A stretch of 64,000 nucleotides of DNA from Gemmatimonadota bacterium. GTDB taxonomy: Bacteria; Gemmatimonadota; Gemmatimonadetes; Longimicrobiales; Gaopeijiaceae. The position numbers and the translations under genes are program-made. This document shows positions 46,691 to 54,514 of the stretch, piece by piece. Below the pieces are notes generated by a model, which worked only from the letters and a program-made list of their open reading frames with translations, searched no databases and was not told where the DNA came from. Where the stretch lies: NCBI GenBank assembly GCA_029262115.1, contig JAJCZZ010000016.1:93260-157259 (forward strand). Direction: 5' to 3'. The first letter of the stretch is position 1, and every line of letters begins with the position of its first letter.

Positions 46691-47479
46691 ATGAACGACT
46701 CCCCGGATCGCGCCGAGCGGCGCGAGTTGCTCGACTTCGCCGTCACGTTGGCTCGACTCGCTGGCGATCACACTCTCCAGTACTTCGGCGGCGTGGTGGA
46801 TCACGACGCCAAAGGCGATGGCAGTCCGGTCACGATTGCGGACCGCGAGGCCGAGCGGCTGATCCGAGCCGAAGTCACCAAACGGTATCCCGAGCACGCC
46901 GTCCTCGGAGAGGAGTTCGGCGAGTCGAATCCGGGGGCCCGCGTCCGGTGGATCCTCGACCCCATCGACGCCACACGCTCGTTCATGCGGGGTGTACCAC
47001 TGTACGGTGTTCTGATCGGAATCGAGATCAATGGGGATACCGTGGTGGGCGTGGCCAACTACCCTCCGCTCAGTGAACTCGTTGCCGCCGCGAGCGGGCT
47101 CGGCTGTACGCTGAACGGGAGCCCGGTAACTGTGTCCCCCGTACATACGCTCGACCAGGCGGTGGTCCTGACGACCGACGTCGAACGGATCCTCTCCATG
47201 CCCGAGGGACCCGGATGGCGAAGCCTCCAGCAGCGGTGCGCCTTCTCGCGGACGTGGGGCGACTGCTACGGCCACCTCCTCGTGGCGACGGGACGGGCGG
47301 AAGTCATGGTCGACCCGATCATGAACCCATGGGACGCCGCCCCCTTTCTTCCGATCATGACCGAGGCCGGGGGTCGCTTCACCACCCGCGAAGGCGTCAC
47401 AACGATCCACGGTGGCTCGGGAATCAGCACCAATGGGCTGCTTCACGACGAGGTGCTGGCCGCGCTCCGTACGGAATGA
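46691..47479 (+). CDS. Inositol monophosphatase-family enzyme (HisN/IMPase-like)
   Basis: 262 residues from ATG 46691. Li-sensitive phosphatase motifs: KGDGSPVTIADREAE, VLGEEFGE, the metal-binding loop WILDPIDATRSFMRG, and the C-terminal NPWDAAPFLPIMTEAGG. Substitution of the usual DGT by DAT (PIDATRSF) resembles HisN histidinol-phosphate phosphatases, so histidine synthesis is possible, but inositol- or 3'-phosphoadenosine-phosphatase activity cannot be excluded. The stop overlaps the PAP2 gene start (ATGA). Confidence 0.9.
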   Translation: MNDSPDRAERRELLDFAVTLARLAGDHTLQYFGGVVDHDAKGDGSPVTIADREAERLIRAEVTKRYPEHAVLGEEFGESNPGARVRWILDPIDATRSFMRGVPLYGVLIGIEINGDTVVGVANYPPLSELVAAASGLGCTLNGSPVTVSPVHTLDQAVVLTTDVERILSMPEGPGWRSLQQRCAFSRTWGDCYGHLLVATGRAEVMVDPIMNPWDAAPFLPIMTEAGGRFTTREGVTTIHGGSGISTNGLLHDEVLAALRTE

Positions 47480-48237
47480 AGCATTGGCGCGAGACCATCC
47501 GCGCGACGGCCCGGCGGGTGAGGGGCCACGCGGCGGCGCTCTTCGCCGAAGCGTCGCTTGCCACCCTCCTGATGGTCGGGCTCGCTGTCGTTGCAGCCGT
47601 CGGCTTCATCGGCGTCGCCCAGATCGTGCTCGGGGGTACCAGCGAGGCGTTCGATCTGGCGGTGCTCGAATGGCTGCGGGAGCACCGCCGGCCGTGGCTG
47701 GACGTGGTGGCCAGTCAGGTCACCGACCTCGGGAACGCGGCCACTTTGGCCGTCATCACGCTGACGGCGGCGGCGGTTCTGTGGGCCGCCCACCGGCGCA
47801 TCTCCGTGTATCTCCTGATTGTGTCGGTCGTCACGGGCGCCGTCATGACCTTCGTCTTGAAAGCTGTGTTCAATCGCCCCCGCCCGGAGATCCCCTACGC
47901 CACCGGCGATCCGCTCTCGGCGTCGTTTCCCTCGGGACACGCGCTCATGTCGGCGGTGACCTACGGCACGGTCGCGTACCTGGTCGGACGGATGGCGCAC
48001 GACGGACGCGTCCGGCACGTCACGTGGTTCATGGCCTGGTTCCTGGTGCTGTTGATCGGGACCAGTCGGATGTACGTCGGCGTCCACTATCCCACGGACG
48101 TCCTGGCCGGATGGTTCGGAGGCGTCGTGTGGACAATCCTGCTGGCAGGCGTATTCCGTGTGCTCGGCGTCTTCGCGGAAGAAGTGCCGGAGGTGCGCCG
48201 GCAAGAAGACGACATCGAAGGGGCTACGGGCGCCTGA
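47476..48237 (+). CDS. PAP2-family membrane phosphatase
   Basis: 253 residues with about six transmembrane helices (ATLLMVGLAVVAAVGFIGVA, LAVITLTAAAVLWAA, LLIVSVVTGAVMTFVL). The three phosphatase motifs are present: KAVFNRPRP, FPSGHALMS, and SRMYVGVHYPTDVLAG. Members dephosphorylate undecaprenyl pyrophosphate, phosphatidate or similar lipids on the outer face of the inner membrane. Coupled to the preceding phosphatase gene. Confidence 0.93.
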   Translation: MKHWRETIRATARRVRGHAAALFAEASLATLLMVGLAVVAAVGFIGVAQIVLGGTSEAFDLAVLEWLREHRRPWLDVVASQVTDLGNAATLAVITLTAAAVLWAAHRRISVYLLIVSVVTGAVMTFVLKAVFNRPRPEIPYATGDPLSASFPSGHALMSAVTYGTVAYLVGRMAHDGRVRHVTWFMAWFLVLLIGTSRMYVGVHYPTDVLAGWFGGVVWTILLAGVFRVLGVFAEEVPEVRRQEDDIEGATGA

Positions 48238-48320
48238 GCCCGGTGGTGAACGGTGGGCCGAACCGCAGCCTCATCGACTCGAAAGTGCTCTTCCGGAGCG
48301 CCGAGCCACTTCGCCGTCGT

Positions 48321-49412
48321 TCACACCTCGGGGGCGGGTGCTCCCTCGACGAGTTCGATCGCGAGCCCGTCCGGACCTTCGATGAGGAAGGCGCGACCCG
48401 ACCCGAACGCGTACGGCCCACGGAGGATCGTGATTCCCTCTGCCCGGAGTCGAGCTACCCAACCGTCGAGGCCATCTACCGAAAAAGCGATGTGATCGAG
48501 CACCTGTCCGCGTGACGACACGAGGGGCTGATCCGTCCCGCACCGGTCACCCCGGCATTGGCGCGGGTAGAAGCCCATCGATCCGCTCCCGTGGCGCACG
48601 GATGCGCTCGGCGTTCGGATCGTCCCGACCCGCTCGAGAGACGGCCACCCGGCCTCACCCGGCTCTTCGGCGTCGCACTCCTCGAAGCGGTGGCCGGGGA
48701 TCACCCGGCCGGTCGACCGATCCCGGGTGGGGGTGTGCTCCATGCCCAGATGATCGACATACCAGTTGGCCGCGCATCGGGGATTCTCGTGAAAGAGATG
48801 AATGTGGCTGAACGACGACCGCGTTCGCGCTCCGCCCGTCATCTCGACGAGGGCCCCGTCGGGCCCCAGGACGTAGGAAAAGCCCCCTTCCCGCGGCTCG
48901 GCCCGCTCGACCGAGGCAAGCTGCGACTCGGTCTTGATGCCCGCGTACGGCGTCAGACCCGAACGTCTCACGCCCACACGGTCTTCGGGACCGACCCGAA
49001 GACGCAGGACCGTGATGCCGAGCTCCTCCAGCCGGGGAAGCGCGCGGCTCGTATTCACAAACGCCCCGATATGCCAGAGCGGGCTCTGCGGGACGGAGCG
49101 TCCCAGCGCCGGGTCGAACGCACCGGCCGGCGGTGACGCCACCTTCGCGAACAGAAGCGGCATGTCTGTGAGAAAAGCCGGAAAGCCCGCTACCCGCCCG
49201 CGGCGGGCGTCGGGCCACGCGCGCAGATACCAGGAAATTGCCGCGTCGGGGTCCACCGAGTTGAGGTGCACGTGGTGCACCATCGGTAACATCGTCTCCG
49301 GATCGACCTGAGCGGACAGTGATCCGGACGTGGCCGAGGCCACCAGCCCGATGGTGAGGACGGCGATCCAAACCGAGGGTCGCCGTGTCCGTGTCGTCGC
49401 GTTCACGTCCAT
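48321..49412 (-). CDS. Exported VOC (glyoxalase/bleomycin-resistance fold) protein, two domains
   Basis: 363 residues from ATG 49412, giving a signal peptide (VWIAVLTIGLVASATSGSLSAQ) right away. Two VOC modules: MVHHVHLNSVDPDAAISWYLRAW with metal-ligand-like His/Glu positions, and FSHIHLFHENPRCAANWYVDHLG to DHIAFSVDGLDGWVARLRAEG, ending IEGPDGLAIELVEG. Export of a VOC enzyme is less usual; such secreted forms recur in Gemmatimonadota and Acidobacteriota. Function unassigned (lactoylglutathione lyase-like dioxygenase fold). Convergent with PAP2. Confidence 0.85.
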   Translation of the reverse strand: MDVNATTRTRRPSVWIAVLTIGLVASATSGSLSAQVDPETMLPMVHHVHLNSVDPDAAISWYLRAWPDARRGRVAGFPAFLTDMPLLFAKVASPPAGAFDPALGRSVPQSPLWHIGAFVNTSRALPRLEELGITVLRLRVGPEDRVGVRRSGLTPYAGIKTESQLASVERAEPREGGFSYVLGPDGALVEMTGGARTRSSFSHIHLFHENPRCAANWYVDHLGMEHTPTRDRSTGRVIPGHRFEECDAEEPGEAGWPSLERVGTIRTPSASVRHGSGSMGFYPRQCRGDRCGTDQPLVSSRGQVLDHIAFSVDGLDGWVARLRAEGITILRGPYAFGSGRAFLIEGPDGLAIELVEGAPAPEV

Positions 49413-49554
49413 TTCACCTCGTGGCACATTGATCCCGCTCGCGGAGCGCACCAAGCTGCCTTCGCGGCCGCTGGCGCACAACCGAGGTCCAGGGCCGGGC
49501 ATTGCAGGGAGTCCAGTAGTAGGACGTGTCAGAACACCAGACTCCTACACCGGG

Positions 49555-49812
49555 CTACTCTGATCGGAGCGCCGTCACCGGTTCGACCGCCGGGACGCGC
49601 CGCCTAGGGGTCCAAGCAGCCAGGAAGGAGACAGCGGCCACACCGGCGGCCAGAACGCAAAAGTGCCCACCCCGGTCGCGGAAAATCTCATCACGAGTGT
49701 AGCCGCCCCGACGCGCACGAGGAGTAGCCCGAGGCCGGTTCCGAGCCACGATCAGCGCGTCGTGCACAACGGTGAATGGGCGTGACGCGACCGAACGGAC
49801 TCCGCGTGCCAT
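49555..49812 (-). pseudogene. Decayed C-terminus of an ADOP/FtsX-type permease
   Basis: Only the last ~80 residues survive, split over frames. One frame reads RPFTVVHDALIVA and, later, CVLAAGVAAVSFLAAW then RRRVPAVEPVTALRSE, the usual end of FtsX permeases. The intervening stretch GLGLLLVRVGAATLVMRFSA followed by TGVGTF lies in another frame. Two indels (near 49740 and near 49670) are needed to join them into the standard final-helix pattern. No upstream permease body was found, so this is a remnant of a deletion. Confidence 0.75.
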
Positions 49813-49934
49813 ACGAGGACGGCAATCACGAGGGCACCCTGACGGCCCCGACGGTGGCGGTCGGATGTCAGAAGCCGCGCGCTCTGACGTAGGGGACTGC
49901 TGCCCGCGTCACCCCTGCCCCGAGAGCTCGAAGA

Positions 49935-50693
49935 ATGGTCCGCCTGCTCGCATTCCTCTCCGTTCTGAACCTTTCCGGGTCCGCCTGCTCGGTCGCGGAG
50001 GTCCCCACCGGGCCTGAACTGGCGGACGCTGACCTCCGCATTCTGTTCGTAGGCAACTCGCTCACCTACACGAACGACCTACCGGGCGCCGTCGCCACGG
50101 TCGCCGCCGCCGTCGGACGGGACGTCTCGGTCGCCTCCGTCGCCTTTCCCAACTTCGCTCTCGAGGACCACTGGAACCGGGGAGTCGCGGCGACCATCCG
50201 AGAGATGCGGCCCGACATCGTGGTCATGCAGCAGGGGCCTTCGTCGCTCCCGGAGAACCAAGCGCACCTGGCCGCGTGGTCGAGTGTGCTAACGGAGGTC
50301 GTGCGCGAAGTCGGTGGGCAGCCGGCACTGCTCATGGTGTGGCCGGGACTCGATCGCGACTTCGCCTTCGACGCGGTGCGGGACAGCTACCGGGCGGCGG
50401 CCGACTCGGTGGGCGGCACGTTCATCCCAGCGGGTGAGGCGCTCCGTGCTCTACACGCTGCCCGCCCCGACCTGACCCCATACGGCCCCGACGGCTTCCA
50501 CCCGAGTGACATCGGAACCGTGCTGGCCGCCTACGTGGTGGTGGGCACTCTGCTGGGGATGGAAGTCGGAGGTCTTCCCGCTGAGTTGGAGCCTGGGGTG
50601 CACGGAGGACGCTCCATCCGGCTGAGCGTCGAGGCGGCGGGCGTGTTGCAGGCGACCGCGGATTCGGTGGTGGTGACGGCGGCGGTTCCGTAG
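49935..50693 (+). CDS. SGNH/GDSL-hydrolase-fold lipoprotein (DUF4886-like)
   Basis: 252 residues. N-terminus VRLLAFLSVLNLSGSAC is a lipoprotein signal with Cys18. Block I is ILFVGNSLTYTNDLPG (catalytic Ser in GNS), block III-like VVMQQGPSSLPEN, and the C-terminal Asp/His pair in YGPDGFHPSDIGTVLAA. Likely an outer-membrane-anchored esterase or carbohydrate deacetylase; substrate unknown. Confidence 0.87.
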   Translation: MVRLLAFLSVLNLSGSACSVAEVPTGPELADADLRILFVGNSLTYTNDLPGAVATVAAAVGRDVSVASVAFPNFALEDHWNRGVAATIREMRPDIVVMQQGPSSLPENQAHLAAWSSVLTEVVREVGGQPALLMVWPGLDRDFAFDAVRDSYRAAADSVGGTFIPAGEALRALHAARPDLTPYGPDGFHPSDIGTVLAAYVVVGTLLGMEVGGLPAELEPGVHGGRSIRLSVEAAGVLQATADSVVVTAAVP

Positions 50694-50764
50694 GGGGGAG
50701 GCGATGCGGGGTTGCCGCGCTGGTGTCGGCGACCGGCTGGAATCTTGATCATGGGAGGGCGATT

Positions 50765-51220
50765 GTGCGATTGACGACACTGATGCTGATGACGCTTCCG
50801 ATTCTCACTGCGGCATCGTGCGCTACCTCGACCGGCGGTACCTCGACCGACGATCCTGGTCCAAGCGATGTCTACCTGGAGCGCCTTCGAAGCGTGTGGG
50901 GTGAAGACGCCAGGCGAGCCGAGGTCGAGGCGCTTGGTGCTCTGCTGGCCGGTGACGCCGTCTACGAGCACCCGCGCATCGGGGCCAGGATCGAAGGCCG
51001 ATCGGCAATCGTTGACGCAATGGCCGGGTTCCTGGGCTCCACTCGTAAACCCACCACGGACCGAGTGGTGACCATGAGGGCTCCAGGCGTCGAGGTCGTG
51101 GGGTTCGACCTTCGCATGGAACAACGAGCAGGCTCGACTTGGTCGTGGATCGAACGACGACAGGTCATCGTCCTGGAGATGAGGAACGGCCGGATCACCA
51201 AGATCTCCGACCACTGGTGA
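50765..51220 (+). CDS. Predicted lipoprotein with SnoaL/NTF2-like domain
   Basis: 151 residues. GTG 50765 is preferred for GGGAGGG (50753-50759) five bases upstream and because a lipoprotein signal follows at once (LTTLMLMTLPILTAASC). The mature domain has the NTF2-like layout: VYEHPRIGARIEGRSAIVDAMAGFL, then DRVVTMRAPGVEVVGFDL, then QVIVLEMRNGRITKISDHW. Such cone folds bind small ligands or act as cyclases/isomerases. No catalytic assignment is possible. Confidence 0.78.
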   Translation: MRLTTLMLMTLPILTAASCATSTGGTSTDDPGPSDVYLERLRSVWGEDARRAEVEALGALLAGDAVYEHPRIGARIEGRSAIVDAMAGFLGSTRKPTTDRVVTMRAPGVEVVGFDLRMEQRAGSTWSWIERRQVIVLEMRNGRITKISDHW

Positions 51221-51397
51221 GGGAAGAGAGATTCCCGCGACCCGCCCCGGTCTTCAATTCGTCGCGCACGATGCCCACCCGTGATCAGTGCCAATGTATC
51301 GCAGGCGGATCCCTCGGGGGCGGCTGACATCTCGATGGCTCCCAAGTACTGATCGTCATCGCTGCATCATGATGATGATGTCGCGTGTGCCCTCACA

Positions 51398-51500
51398 CAT
51401 ACGAATCAAGCTCATACGTATGGGTATAGGCATATGCTGACAGCTAGGAGTGTGCTTTCGAGCACACGCAAGGGTCGAATCGTATGGCCGTAAGCATACG
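51398..51500. promoter_or_regulatory. Cluster of CATACG/CGTATG half-sites upstream of mobile mystery protein A
   Basis: CATACG at 51398-51403, the perfect palindrome CATACGTATG at 51413-51422, CGTATG at 51481-51486 and CATACG at 51495-51500, the last two forming an inverted pair 8 bases apart. This density of one hexamer in ~100 bases directly before an XRE-type gene is what an autoregulatory operator looks like; binding is inferred, not shown. Confidence 0.55.
51450..51467 (+). other. Stable hairpin with TTCG loop
   Basis: GTGTGCT (51450-51456) and AGCACAC (51461-51467) pair perfectly around TTCG, the especially stable UUCG tetraloop in RNA. It lies between the two groups of CATACG half-sites, about 70 bases before the gene. 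No T tract follows, so a leader hairpin is as likely as a terminator. Confidence 0.6.
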
Positions 51501-51535
51501 TATTGTTTGATCCCGAATACCGCTAGGCACACGCT

Positions 51536-51994
51536 ATGGACTTCCCCACTCTGCGCCGACGGCAGTTGGATGACCAGCTGTCGACGCTGCGCAACCGGCA
51601 GCTCCCGATCAGACCTGACCGAGGCTGGATCCGCACGATCCGCGAAGCACTCGGAATGTCTCTTCGTCAGCTGGGCGAGAGGACCGGCATCACCAAGGCC
51701 TCTGTGGCTCAGATGGAGCGGCGAGAAGCCGAAGGCACCATCACGCTCAACTCGATAGAGAAGCTCGCCACGGCGATGGAGGCCGACGTCCACTACTTCC
51801 TGGTCCCACGTCGGGGACTTGAGGCGATGGTGAAGAACCGAGCCGAGTTCTTGGCAAAACAGCTGGCGAAGGAAGTCTCTGACTCCATGGCTCTAGAAGA
51901 CCAGGCCACCTCGAAGGATCGACTCCGGGAGCTCATTGAGTACCACGCCGGTAGGCTCCTCGAAGATGAGGCAACCCTTTGGGACGATGTTTGA
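51536..51994 (+). CDS. Mobile mystery protein A (XRE-type regulator)
   Basis: 152 residues. The N-terminus LRRRQLDDQLSTLRN and the helix-turn-helix IREALGMSLRQLGERTGITKASVAQMERREAEGTI-type region (with the antitoxin-like ASVAQMERRE recognition helix) match the family named mobile mystery protein A, followed by LATAMEADVHYFLVPR. The C-terminal ~50 residues are helical and may contact its partner. In this family gene A precedes gene B, a Fic-domain protein, in a toxin-antitoxin-like pair. Here the stop overlaps the start of the broken B gene by 8 bases. Confidence 0.88.
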   Translation: MDFPTLRRRQLDDQLSTLRNRQLPIRPDRGWIRTIREALGMSLRQLGERTGITKASVAQMERREAEGTITLNSIEKLATAMEADVHYFLVPRRGLEAMVKNRAEFLAKQLAKEVSDSMALEDQATSKDRLRELIEYHAGRLLEDEATLWDDV

Positions 51995-52470
51995 GTACCC
52001 ACCAGGCGCCACGCCAATCGATGCCGATGAGGGAGAAGGGCTGCTCCCCAGTCATCTCACGACGCAAACAGACCTGAACGAATGTTTGATCGAACGTGGT
52101 CATGGGCAGGTCACCCCAGAACGACCGAGAAGACGATCGGCGTTGCGCCGGAGGAGATCTCGGTCCGCCTGCGAGACCTGCTAGACGACGGACGGTACTG
52201 GCTACAGAACGGGACTTTCCCTGCTAAGGAATGCGCACTGCGCCTCCACCACCGGCTCGTGTTCGTCCACCTGTTTCCAAACGGCAATGGCAGGCACGCC
52301 CGACTCTGGGCCAACTGGATGCTGCTCAGGGTGGCGCGCCCGTGGTTGATTGGAGAGGTAGCCTCGGGAACGCTGGTGCTCTCCGCAGTGAATACATCGC
52401 CTCACTGAGGGCCGCCGACGGTGGCGACTACTCACCGCTCCTCGAACTGTTCGGCGCGACTGGTGCTTAG
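51987..52470 (+). pseudogene. Mobile mystery protein B (Fic domain), inactivated
   Basis: ATG 51987 starts normally (MFEYPPGATPIDADEGEGLL to TTQTDLNE). At about 52081 the reading frame jumps to MFDRTWSWAGHPRTTEKTIG, and around 50 residues that normally lie between the two parts are missing. The Fic core RLHHRLVFVHLFPNGNGRHAR survives; the motif is HLFPNGNGR rather than HPFxxGNGR. A second frameshift near 52345-52380 moves the tail YIASLRAADGGDYSPLLELF to a third frame. At least one deletion and two frame changes make it non-functional. Confidence 0.85.
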
Positions 52471-52586
52471 AATCCCAGGCTCTTACCTCTCCGTCCGACC
52501 CATTTCTGTCAACGATTCGGTGTTGCCGGAGCGGACGCGTTCATGGGCCTGAAGCCCGAGATTCCAACAACTGGGACGCGGACTAG

Positions 52587-53018
52587 CGTCTGGTCGAGCG
52601 AGCCGAAGTCCTCCTTCAACAACTCTGGGAGGTGGGGATCGAGGAGGTCTACCTCGACGGTTTGTTCGTCGAAGCGAAGTCCCATCCCAACGACCTCGAC
52701 GGATACTTCGTCTGCGATGTCCATGAGTTCGCGTCCGGCGAGCTAGAACGCAAGGTGAACGCGCTCGATCCCCACAAGGTCTGGACCTGGGATCCAAGCG
52801 CCCGGCGAGCCTACCGGAACCACGTGAAGTGACAGCTCCCGAGGTGGCACGTGTCCCGAGTGGAGTTCTACCCCCACTACGGCCGGTTCTCGGGGATCCA
52901 GGACGCTCGCAGTCACAATCTGCTGTTTCCCTCGGCCTTCAGGCTTCCGAGAAACATGGATGCTGAGAAGGGTATCATCCATATCATCCCGACCACACCC
53001 CAACGCAATTGCAGTTAA
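52587..53018 (+). pseudogene. DUF6932-like gene fragment with internal stop
   Basis: The frame runs from just after TAG 52584-52586 to TAA 53016-53018 and is interrupted by TGA 52830-52832. Before the stop: LWEVGIEEVYLDGLFVEAKS, then PNDLDGYFVCDVHEF and NALDPHKVWTWDPSARRAYR. After it, in the same frame: WHVSRVEFYPHYGRFSGIQD and FPSAFRLPRN ending KGIIHII. The VYLDGxFVxxKxxPNDxDG pattern is that of DUF6932-type proteins, which have a nucleotidyltransferase-like acidic pair. The N-terminus is missing, so it is a remnant. Confidence 0.65.
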
Positions 53019-53037
53019 CGATCAGGCGTTGCCGTCG

Positions 53038-53057
53038 CGGCCCCCAAACAGGGGCCG
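53038..53057. repeat. Hairpin in the IS110 left end
   Basis: CGGCCCC (53038-53044) and GGGGCCG (53051-53057) form a perfect 7-bp stem with a 6-base loop (CAAACA). It lies just after the DUF6932-like remnant and upstream of the IS110 transposase start. Confidence 0.7.
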
Positions 53058-53103
53058 TGATTCAGCGAAGTGAGCGCCAGCGAACGCAGCCGGCAATGAT
53101 GGG

Positions 53104-53182
53104 ATGGACTCCTCCTCCCGACGGCACCAGCGTGCTGCGGTATATCGATCACGGCCCGAAGGCCGACAGCGGAAGGAGGAGT
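53104..53182. repeat. Inverted repeat flanking the IS110 leader
   Basis: GGACTCCTCCT (near 53104-53114) is the reverse complement of AGGAGGAGTCC (near 53172-53182). The downstream arm doubles as the ribosome binding site of the transposase, so pairing in mRNA would hide it. Confidence 0.65.
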
Positions 53183-53319
53183 CCGAATGCACACTACACA
53201 GGCCAGCGTGGATCTGGCAAAGTCCGTGTTCGAAGTCGCCGTATCCGACACGCCCGGCTCGGTTCAGGAACGGCACCGGTTGAGCCGAGCTCAGTTCCGG
53301 CGCTTCTTCGAGGATCGCG

Positions 53320-53540
53320 AGCCGAGGAACGTGCGGAACTCGCGCGCACGCTGCCGGGAGAAGGTCTGGCCCATGACCGTACCGGACTTCACGTCCAGCG
53401 CCGCATACAAGGACGTGGTTCCGTGGCGCGGGTAGTCGTAGGTCCGCCGCTCCACCTGCCCGGGCTGTAGCGGTAGCAACGGGGCGGTGCGGTCGAGCGC
53501 CTGAATCTGCGGCTTGACATCGACGCAAAACACGACGCCC
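53320..53540 (-). mobile_element. IS630-family transposase fragment
   Basis: On the minus strand the frame reads VFCVDVKPQIQALDRTAP, then GQVERRTYDYPRHGTTSLYA and ALDVKSGTVMGQTF, then REFRTFL, the central part of an IS630 DDE transposase including the first catalytic Asp (FCVDVK). Both N-terminal helix-turn-helix and C-terminal catalytic Glu regions are absent. The frame continues on either side without family similarity, so both ends are truncated; the left end abuts the IS110 fragment. Confidence 0.8.
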
Positions 53541-53687
53541 CGACGCGGCCGCCCGTCACCCCGCCGCCACCTCTCTTCCGGCCCTGATGTCCCACGTCGC
53601 CTTTCGGCTGCCGAGGCCGTCCGAATGTCCTTTTCGTTCCCCAGGAGGGACTGCCAAAGTATCGAACAGGAAGCCGGCTGGCGCGGT

Positions 53688-54467
53688 TCAGCCGAGGAGT
53701 CGAGCCCGTCGCACGACCACACGTCGGGCCCCTCGCCCGCCGTGCCGCACCGCCACCGCGCCGCGGTGTTCGGCCGTCCGGAGCCAGAGGTCGAGTTGCC
53801 AATGGCCGGGCTCGTCCTCGACCGGCGGTTCGAACGTCATGCGGACGCCGCCGTCCCCCTCAAGTGCGACGGTGACCTGATCCAACTGCACACGCCCGAG
53901 TCCGATCCCCCGAGCCTTGAGATACGATTCTTTCAACGTCCAGATCTCGAAGAACCGCCGCTCCGCGTCCGCTGGAGCCATCGGGGAGAGGCCTGCCCGC
54001 TCTTGGGGGGAGAACCACTCGGCCGCCAGAGCAATCGGGTCCTCGACCGACCCCATCCGTTCGACGTCAATGCCGGCGTCCGCGCCGTCGCTCACCACGC
54101 AGGCGATCAGGCCCGGCGTGTGCGAGAGGTTGAACCGAAGGCCGAGATGGTCGAAACGAGCGTCAAGCTCGGGCCGCCCATCTCCAGTCGCCCGGAAGAT
54201 CCAGGTTCCCGGGGCTACGGGAGCGTACCGGGAGAGCACGCAGCGAACGAGCCCTCGTCCACCGAGATGGAGGGCGCGGTCCGTAGCCCTGTGGAATCGC
54301 TTAACCCGTGCCTGCTCGTCCGGTGTGAGCCAACCCCTCACCCGTTCACGGACCGCCGGGTCCTGTAGATCGGTGGAGGGGATCCACCAGACGTGGAGCT
54401 CGCGGGCGAGCACGTCGCGGTCGAGTGTCGTCGGGTGGGCCGCGGGACGAGAGTCAAACGGCCTCAT
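53688..54467 (-). CDS. 4'-phosphopantetheinyl transferase (Sfp type)
   Basis: 259 residues from ATG 54467. Sfp signature: LRFNLSHTPGLIACVVSDG, then AGIDVERMG (Mg-binding Asp/Glu) and FFEIWTLKESYLKARGIGL (W-x-x-KE-x-x-x-K). It activates carrier proteins of NRPS, PKS or fatty acid synthases by adding the phosphopantetheine arm. It is the nearest intact gene to the thioesterase relic 1 kb away on the same strand, consistent with a former or partial biosynthetic locus. Confidence 0.93.
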   Translation of the reverse strand: MRPFDSRPAAHPTTLDRDVLARELHVWWIPSTDLQDPAVRERVRGWLTPDEQARVKRFHRATDRALHLGGRGLVRCVLSRYAPVAPGTWIFRATGDGRPELDARFDHLGLRFNLSHTPGLIACVVSDGADAGIDVERMGSVEDPIALAAEWFSPQERAGLSPMAPADAERRFFEIWTLKESYLKARGIGLGRVQLDQVTVALEGDGGVRMTFEPPVEDEPGHWQLDLWLRTAEHRGAVAVRHGGRGARRVVVRRARLLG

Positions 54468-54514
54468 GGCCCGGTCCGGGCGGCCATCCATCTCCTGGAG
54501 TTCCGGGATCGGGA

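Larger units (their letters stand above)
51221..51535. other. Intergenic region with operator-like half-sites
   Basis: This 315-base gap holds no gene I can support. Bases 51221-51390 are unremarkable apart from a short ATGATGATGATG run at 51369-51380. Bases 51390-51510 are noticeably richer in A/T and contain the half-sites and hairpin listed separately. Confidence 0.7.
53030..53320 (+). mobile_element. IS110-family insertion sequence fragment (5' end only)
   Basis: From ATG 53187 the first ~44 residues (TTQASVDLAKSVFEVAVSD then ERHRLSRAQFRRFFEDR) are the N-terminus of an IS110-type transposase, including the first Asp of its DEDD site in VDLAK. The match stops at about 53320, where an IS630 fragment on the other strand begins. 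The start has AGGAGGAG upstream. Bases 53030-53186 would be the non-coding left end and contain the two inverted repeats listed separately. Confidence 0.8.
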
